The translations under genes were made by a program, and so were the position numbers. Below are positions 6,975 through 10,626 of a stretch of DNA of 10,626 bases, piece after piece. Positions within the stretch are counted from its first letter, which is position 1; each line of letters opens with the position of its first letter. The notes under the pieces are model-generated. The model saw only the letters and a list, made by a program, of their open reading frames with translations. It did not search any database and was not told the origin of the DNA. Source of the stretch: Halieaceae bacterium (GTDB taxonomy: Bacteria; Pseudomonadota; Gammaproteobacteria; Pseudomonadales; Halieaceae); contig WTJR01000109.1 of assembly GCA_011524755.1 (NCBI GenBank), positions 1-10,626 on the forward strand, read 5' to 3'.

Positions 6975-8333
6975 TTAAGAGAACTCTCTTACCAGGCCAC
7001 CAATAGACTCTTTCGCATCGCCAAAGAGCATACGTGTGTTGTCTTTGTAGAAGAGCGGGTTTTCGATTCCCGCAAAGCCAGAGGCCATAGATCGCTTCAA
7101 TACAAAAACGGTTCGTGCATCAGCCACATTGATTACCGGCATTCCGTAGATCGGGGACGACTCGACTTCGCGAGCAGCTGGGTTCACGACGTCATTGGCA
7201 CCAATGACGATCGCGACATCGACGCTTTCCATGCGCGGGTTGATATCGTCCATCTCCAGTAACTGGTCGTACGGTACGTCTGCCTCGGCCAGAAGCACGT
7301 TCATGTGACCGGGCATTCGACCTGCCACTGGGTGAATACCGTAATTCACCTCACAACCATTGGCTTCAAGCAGCTCCATGAGCTCCTTCACAACGTGTTG
7401 CGCCTGAGCGACCGCCATGCCGTATCCAGGAATAATAGCGACGTTAGTTGCTGCCTCGAGCACGTAGTAAGCATCCTCTACCGAGATAGGCTTAATCTCG
7501 CCCTCAACCTCTGTAACCGTCGTGGAGACGCTGGCAAAGCCTGAGAACAAGACGTTGCTCAATGAGCGGTTCATCGCCTTACACATGATCTGGGTCAAGA
7601 TAATTCCTGACGCGCCAACCAGCGAACCGGCAACAATCAGCACGTTATTATCGACGGCAAAACCAGCCGCACAGGCCGCTAGACCCGAGTATGAGTTCAG
7701 CAACGAGATCACTACTGGCATGTCCGCACCGCCAATTGGGATCACCACCATGATGCCAAAGAGGAGTGACAGGCCGACCACTGTGTAGAGCATGTTGGTA
7801 TTGGTTGGATCCATGACGAACATCACGGCACTCGCCAAGATACCGATAACAATCAAACCGTTGACGAATTTCTGCCCGCCAAAGGTCACGGCGCCACTAC
7901 CAATGGTCTCAGACAGCTTGCCGTAGGCAACCAGTGAGCCAGTGAAGGTCACACCACCAATCAGGATGGAGAGAATAATGGTGATGTAGGTAAAGCTGCC
8001 GTCTGCGATCGAGAGCGCCGCGACACCTACAAGACCAGATGCTGCACCACCAACACCGTTGAATAAGGCCACCATCTCAGGCATCGAGGTCATGGCAACC
8101 GTGCGCGCAGCGACTGCACCAATGAGGCCACCCACAACCATGCCGCCTAGAATGTATTCGTATTGGACAATGCCCTGATCGAGCAGCGCAGCAACAATTG
8201 CCACCAGCATACCAATCGCGGATATGCCATTACCTCTGCGGGCTGTATCGGGAGACCCCAGCATTTTGAGGCCAAAAATAAAGAGGCCTGCAGCAACGAC
8301 GTAACCCAGTTGAATAATCAGTTCGAGATCCAT
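6975..8333 (-). CDS. pntB: NAD(P) transhydrogenase subunit beta PntB
   Basis: PntB supplies the NADP(H)-binding domain III and most of the membrane proton channel of the transhydrogenase, which drives hydride transfer from NADH to NADP+ using the proton gradient. The 452-residue protein (E. coli about 462) starts with a series of hydrophobic helices (residues about 3-265). A hydrophilic linker follows, then domain III with GYGMAVAQAQ (303-312), HPVAGRMPGHMNVLLAEA (334-351), IGANDVVNPAA (377-387) and a C-terminal VLKRSMASGFAGIENPLF (411-428). In MPEMVALFNG the position matching the E. coli proton-pathway His91 is Asn (N92), as I recall for Thermus- and Rhodospirillum-type enzymes. A strong AAGGAGGG (8341-8348) sits seven bases before the ATG, and 3 bp separate it from the pntAB stop. 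It is the last gene of the operon and is followed by a strong terminator. Confidence 0.96.
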   Translation of the reverse strand: MDLELIIQLGYVVAAGLFIFGLKMLGSPDTARRGNGISAIGMLVAIVAALLDQGIVQYEYILGGMVVGGLIGAVAARTVAMTSMPEMVALFNGVGGAASGLVGVAALSIADGSFTYITIILSILIGGVTFTGSLVAYGKLSETIGSGAVTFGGQKFVNGLIVIGILASAVMFVMDPTNTNMLYTVVGLSLLFGIMVVIPIGGADMPVVISLLNSYSGLAACAAGFAVDNNVLIVAGSLVGASGIILTQIMCKAMNRSLSNVLFSGFASVSTTVTEVEGEIKPISVEDAYYVLEAATNVAIIPGYGMAVAQAQHVVKELMELLEANGCEVNYGIHPVAGRMPGHMNVLLAEADVPYDQLLEMDDINPRMESVDVAIVIGANDVVNPAAREVESSPIYGMPVINVADARTVFVLKRSMASGFAGIENPLFYKDNTRMLFGDAKESIGGLVREFS

Positions 8334-8336
8334 GTC

Positions 8337-8618
8337 TTAGCCCTCCTTCTTCTTGAAGAAGCCAAGCATCCGGTCGGTCACCATGTAACCGCCGACAACG
8401 TTGATACTTGCTAGTGCTACCGCACCAGCACCCAACCACTGAGCCATATCGGCATTGCCACTTCCTGCCAATGCAATCGCACCCACGACCGTAATCCCTG
8501 AGATTGCGTTCGCGCCTGACATCAATGGGGTGTGCAGTGTCGCAGGCACCTTATTGATCAGCTCAAAGCCCAGAAAAACTGAGAGCATCAAAATGAATAA
8601 AAGATATGAGACATCCAT
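8337..8618 (-). CDS. pntAB: NAD(P) transhydrogenase subunit alpha part 2 (PntAB)
   Basis: A 93-residue membrane protein corresponding to the C-terminal membrane part of E. coli PntA, encoded here as a separate subunit (alpha-2). It shows three hydrophobic segments (about residues 5-20, 40-52 and 60-80). The conserved ATLHTPLMSGANAISG (26-41) contains His29, aligning with the E. coli PntA membrane histidine, and the IN-GGYMVTDRML ending is typical of the family. Together with PntB it forms the membrane domain II through which protons pass. Its ATG lies one base after the pntAA stop, and a GAAGG ribosome site lies inside the end of pntAA. The stop is followed 3 bp later by pntB, so the three genes are clearly translated from one message. 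Small size is normal for this subunit; it is not a fragment. Confidence 0.95.
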   Translation of the reverse strand: MDVSYLLFILMLSVFLGFELINKVPATLHTPLMSGANAISGITVVGAIALAGSGNADMAQWLGAGAVALASINVVGGYMVTDRMLGFFKKKEG

Positions 8619-8619
8619 C

Positions 8620-9762
8620 TTAGCCTTCCCCTTCCATTAGGTTTTTAATAGTGGGGTGAACCACCGCTCCACCGTGCGTGATGACACAGCCCGGTAAAAT
8701 ATCGTTCTCCATATCGAGAACAAATGTCTTCGCTTCCGTATCCCAAGTGTCCTCAACCAAGTTAAACAGGTTGCTGGCATACATCTGAGACGCGTCCTTG
8801 GCGACCTCGTTCGCAAGATTCGCGGTGCCGACGATTGTCACACCATCAACGACAACGGTCTCATCAGGAACTGATCCCTCAACATTGCCGCCGGTCTCTG
8901 CGGCCATATCGACAATCACCGAACCTGGCGCCATGCCCTCAACCATGTCCTTGGTGACGAGAACAGGTGGCTTACGGCCAAACACTTGCGCCGTGGTAAT
9001 TACGACATCAGAGTCAGCGATCACATCTTTCTGAGCCTGGCGCTGAATCTCCACCTGCTCAGGCGTCAATTCTTTCGCGTAGCCGTCAGACGTCTGACCG
9101 GTGTCTCCAAGATCGATTTCCAAAAACTTACCGCCCAACGACTGAACCTGTTCTGCAACGACAGGGCGCGTATCAAATGCAGTGACTCGAGCACCGAGAC
9201 GTTTTGCGGTAGCAATTGCCTGAAGACCGGCAACGCCAGCACCAATGATGAATACCTTAGCTGGCTTAAGCGTGCCTGCCGGCGTCATAAGCATTGGGAA
9301 AATGCGTGGAAGCTGTGCTGCTGCCAACATGACGGCAACGTAGCCAGCCAGGTTCGCTTGCGAACTCAACGCATCCATCTTCTGGCTTCGCGTGGAGCGC
9401 GGAATCATTTCCATACTGATGGCAGTAATGCCCTTGTCAGCCAGTGTTTTAATTAAATCGCGCTCATTGAACGGATCTAAATAAGACACATGGATACAAC
9501 CGGACTTCATCATGCCGATCTCGTCCGGCTCGGGCTTACGAAGCCTCAGAACCATGTCGGCAGAGCCAAGCAAGGCGGCACGATCCGCGACGATCTCTGC
9601 GCCAAGCTCCGCATAAATGCTGTCATCAAAGCCCACCGCTGCACCAGCGCCAGACTCGATAGCCACTTCGGCGCCGAGACGGATCATTTTCTTTACAGTT
9701 TCAGGAGTCGCGGAGGTGCGTCGCTCGCCTGCAACCGACTCGCGAGGAATAACAATACGCAT
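8620..9762 (-). CDS. pntAA: NAD(P) transhydrogenase subunit alpha part 1 (PntAA)
   Basis: The soluble NAD(H)-binding domain I of proton-translocating transhydrogenase, 380 residues, similar in length to Rhodospirillum rubrum alpha-1. It belongs to the alanine dehydrogenase/PntA family. The N-terminus carries the family signature PRESVAGERRTSATPETV. The segment RSQKMDALSSQANLAGY (125-141) contains the glutamine known to contact nucleotide. A Rossmann glycine motif GAGVAGLQA lies at 174-182 with Asp197 at the end of the next strand, the usual NAD-preferring residue. DGYAKELTPE (226-235) matches the mobile loop with its tyrosine. The protein ends at MEGEG, before the membrane part, which is the separate next gene. 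It is first in the operon; the Shine-Dalgarno sequence is weak (AAGCGAG, some distance upstream). Candidate control elements lie in the 190 bp before it. Confidence 0.96.
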   Translation of the reverse strand: MRIVIPRESVAGERRTSATPETVKKMIRLGAEVAIESGAGAAVGFDDSIYAELGAEIVADRAALLGSADMVLRLRKPEPDEIGMMKSGCIHVSYLDPFNERDLIKTLADKGITAISMEMIPRSTRSQKMDALSSQANLAGYVAVMLAAAQLPRIFPMLMTPAGTLKPAKVFIIGAGVAGLQAIATAKRLGARVTAFDTRPVVAEQVQSLGGKFLEIDLGDTGQTSDGYAKELTPEQVEIQRQAQKDVIADSDVVITTAQVFGRKPPVLVTKDMVEGMAPGSVIVDMAAETGGNVEGSVPDETVVVDGVTIVGTANLANEVAKDASQMYASNLFNLVEDTWDTEAKTFVLDMENDILPGCVITHGGAVVHPTIKNLMEGEG

Positions 9763-9795
9763 GGAAGATGCTCGCTTTTTAAAGTTTGGGGGTTG

Positions 9796-9821
9796 TACGT
9801 CTATTGGATGTAAGAGGATCT
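9796..9821 (-). promoter_or_regulatory. Candidate ECF-type promoter for pntAA
   Basis: Read on the minus strand, AGATCC (9821-9816) is followed after 16 bases by CGTA (9799-9796), with the pntAA ATG 33 bases further on. As I recall, RpoE-ChrR (ECF11) promoters have a TGATCC-like -35, and many ECF -10 elements contain CGT. The chrR gene is adjacent. I saw no good sigma-70 promoter in this gap. Two short degenerate boxes are weak evidence. Confidence 0.35.
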
Positions 9822-9851
9822 CATCGAGTCCGCTTTATCGATACAAAAATC

Positions 9852-9863
9852 CGCAATATCGCG
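9852..9863. promoter_or_regulatory. Near-palindrome, possible operator upstream of pntAA
   Basis: CGCAATATCGCG matches its own reverse complement at 10 of 12 positions. It lies 89 bp before the pntAA start, upstream of the candidate promoter, where an activator or repressor could bind. No known regulator site is recognised. The same gap holds TTATCGA twice (9835-9841 and 9889-9895, 54 bp apart). Confidence 0.2.
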
Positions 9864-9909
9864 AATAGCCCAAATAAATTCCTGAGCCTTATCGAGCAGT
9901 GTTTAGTTA

Positions 9910-9934
9910 CTTCCGCACCCGACCGGTACGGAAG
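9910..9934 (-). terminator. Hairpin after chrR, possible weak terminator
   Basis: The arms 9910-9919 and 9925-9934 form a 10 bp stem with one G-T wobble and a 5-base loop, starting 18 bp past the chrR stop. Neither strand has a T run after it, so intrinsic termination would be poor. It could stabilise the chrR message, assist Rho-dependent ending, or let some transcription continue into pnt. Confidence 0.4.
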
Positions 9935-9952
9935 CGGTTGGTTTGGAAAAGT

Positions 9953-10603
9953 CTAGCCCGCGCGCAGCTGCAGCAGTGGGCTCAACCAACGATGGTGCCA
10001 GCGAGTGAATCGTAACGGTGATTCGAGAACCGCCAGACAAATGCAGTCGCCACCGGGGAGCGCCGTCGGCGCATGAATGTCACCCGCTTCACGGGTGATG
10101 AAATCCCCGGCATGGTACGAGCCACTTTCGTCGCTAAAACCACCCTGCAGAACCAAGGTCATCTCTGTCCCGGAGTGATTGTGCTGAGGAATACGGCCAC
10201 CCTCAGCGATGTGGTAAAGCGAGAACTCCGCCGCGCCATCAATATCGCCCAGATCTGCGATACGCAGTGAGCGAGTCACTTTTTTCCACTGAAGCTCATC
10301 CAGATTTCCCTTGCGGATTTGCTTCACTGTCCATGACATTGTTGAAGCGTTCGCATCGTTGGCCGCACGGTCGTCTTGCACCTCATCGAGACGAGCAAGA
10401 ACGCTATCGAAGAGACTCGGATTGATATCAACGGGTTCAGCATCCTCAAACATTGTGGCACCAAGGCTCTCTAATTGTGCAAGCCTTGAGCGACATTCAG
10501 AGCAAAACTGGAGGTGCGTCGAAACAACAACACTTTGCGCAGCCGGCAGTGAGCTCGCTGCAAACTCTAGTAGTGTATTTGTATCCGGATGATGATTAAC
10601 CAT
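9953..10603 (-). CDS. chrR: ChrR-type zinc anti-sigma factor with cupin domain
   Basis: ChrR binds and inhibits an ECF sigma factor (RpoE); in Rhodobacter sphaeroides singlet oxygen releases the sigma factor. This 216-residue protein has both known domains. The N-terminal anti-sigma domain carries the zinc motif HLQFCSEC (H30, C34, C37, with H4 or H5 as the likely fourth ligand). The C-terminal cupin domain (about 110-195) has the metal set H141, H143, E147 and H177, the same positions I recall for R. sphaeroides ChrR, plus C187 and C189 near the end. No signal peptide or membrane helix is seen, so it is a cytoplasmic regulator. The ATG overlaps by 8 bp the stop of an upstream gene at the window edge, probably the sigma factor. 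No ribosome site close to the ATG is evident, consistent with translational coupling. The pnt operon follows on the same strand. Confidence 0.92.
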   Translation of the reverse strand: MVNHHPDTNTLLEFAASSLPAAQSVVVSTHLQFCSECRSRLAQLESLGATMFEDAEPVDINPSLFDSVLARLDEVQDDRAANDANASTMSWTVKQIRKGNLDELQWKKVTRSLRIADLGDIDGAAEFSLYHIAEGGRIPQHNHSGTEMTLVLQGGFSDESGSYHAGDFITREAGDIHAPTALPGGDCICLAVLESPLRFTRWHHRWLSPLLQLRAG

Positions 10604-10626
10604 GACGATCTTTTAACCCTGCCCTT
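10596..10626 (-). CDS. C-terminal end of a gene overlapping chrR, probably the ECF sigma factor RpoE
   Basis: On the minus strand one frame reads RAGLKDRHG and then TAA (10598-10596), ending 8 bp inside chrR. Only nine codons are visible, too few to identify a protein. The call rests on context: chrR genes normally follow their cognate ECF sigma gene, often overlapping it, and a tail such as LRAGLKD is plausible after the final DNA-binding helix of a sigma factor. Other frames across the same bases stay open (KGRVKRSSW), so the frame itself is an inference. Confidence 0.5.
   Translation of the reverse strand, partial: RAGLKDRHG

Noticed and set aside
8337..8618. pntAB as a frameshifted fragment of a fused pntA
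   Set aside because: Separate alpha-2 subunits of this size are normal in the Rhodospirillum-type enzyme, and each gene has its own ribosome site and complete ends.
8986..9456. Plus-strand open frame of 156 residues inside pntAA
   Set aside because: It lies wholly antisense to a clear enzyme gene; its Cys-, Arg- and His-rich composition is typical of a shadow frame.
1..10626. Undescribed defence, mobile or biosynthetic system
   Set aside because: Every sizeable open frame with coding character matches a known housekeeping or stress family; no unexplained gene cluster, array or inserted element was found.

Overview
The window looks like ordinary chromosomal DNA of a Gram-negative gammaproteobacterium with moderate GC content. 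Evidence for this is the gene order ubiJ-ubiB-hisI-hisE-tatA-tatB-tatC, familiar from Pseudomonas and relatives, and the close match of UbiB and TatC to the Escherichia coli proteins. Other pointers are a three-gene proton-translocating transhydrogenase and a ChrR-type zinc anti-sigma factor. A marine group such as Halieaceae/OM60 would fit, but that is inference. The window shows no IS element, phage gene, CRISPR array, tRNA or rRNA.

Plus strand, 1-6101: a tightly packed, probably co-transcribed run. It starts inside ubiJ (5' end outside the window) and continues with ubiB, which overlaps ubiJ by 4 bp; both serve ubiquinone synthesis. Next come hisI and hisE (4 bp overlap), histidine steps 3 and 2 as separate proteins, then tatA, tatB and tatC, the complete twin-arginine export machine. 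The run ends with an MsbA-related half-size ABC exporter whose start lies inside the end of tatC. Two start sites needed correction: tatC most likely begins at GTG 3560, and the exporter at ATG 4287.

Minus strand, 6098-6805: a membrane-anchored SGNH/GDSL hydrolase converges on the exporter, and their stop codons share a CTAG. A strong rho-independent terminator at 6919-6948 ends the next minus-strand operon.

Minus strand, 6975-9762: pntAA-pntAB-pntB, encoding the three-subunit (Rhodospirillum-type) NAD(P) transhydrogenase that makes NADPH from NADH using the proton gradient. The 190 bp upstream hold a hairpin, a near-palindrome and a candidate ECF-type promoter.

Minus strand, 9953 to the window end: chrR, a zinc anti-sigma factor with a cupin domain, preceded by the last nine codons of an overlapping gene that is probably its ECF sigma factor (RpoE, singlet-oxygen response). 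All genes are recognisable housekeeping or stress genes. I found no convincing undescribed system; the most testable idea is that the RpoE-ChrR pair controls the adjacent pnt operon. No gene-free stretch exceeds 190 bp.
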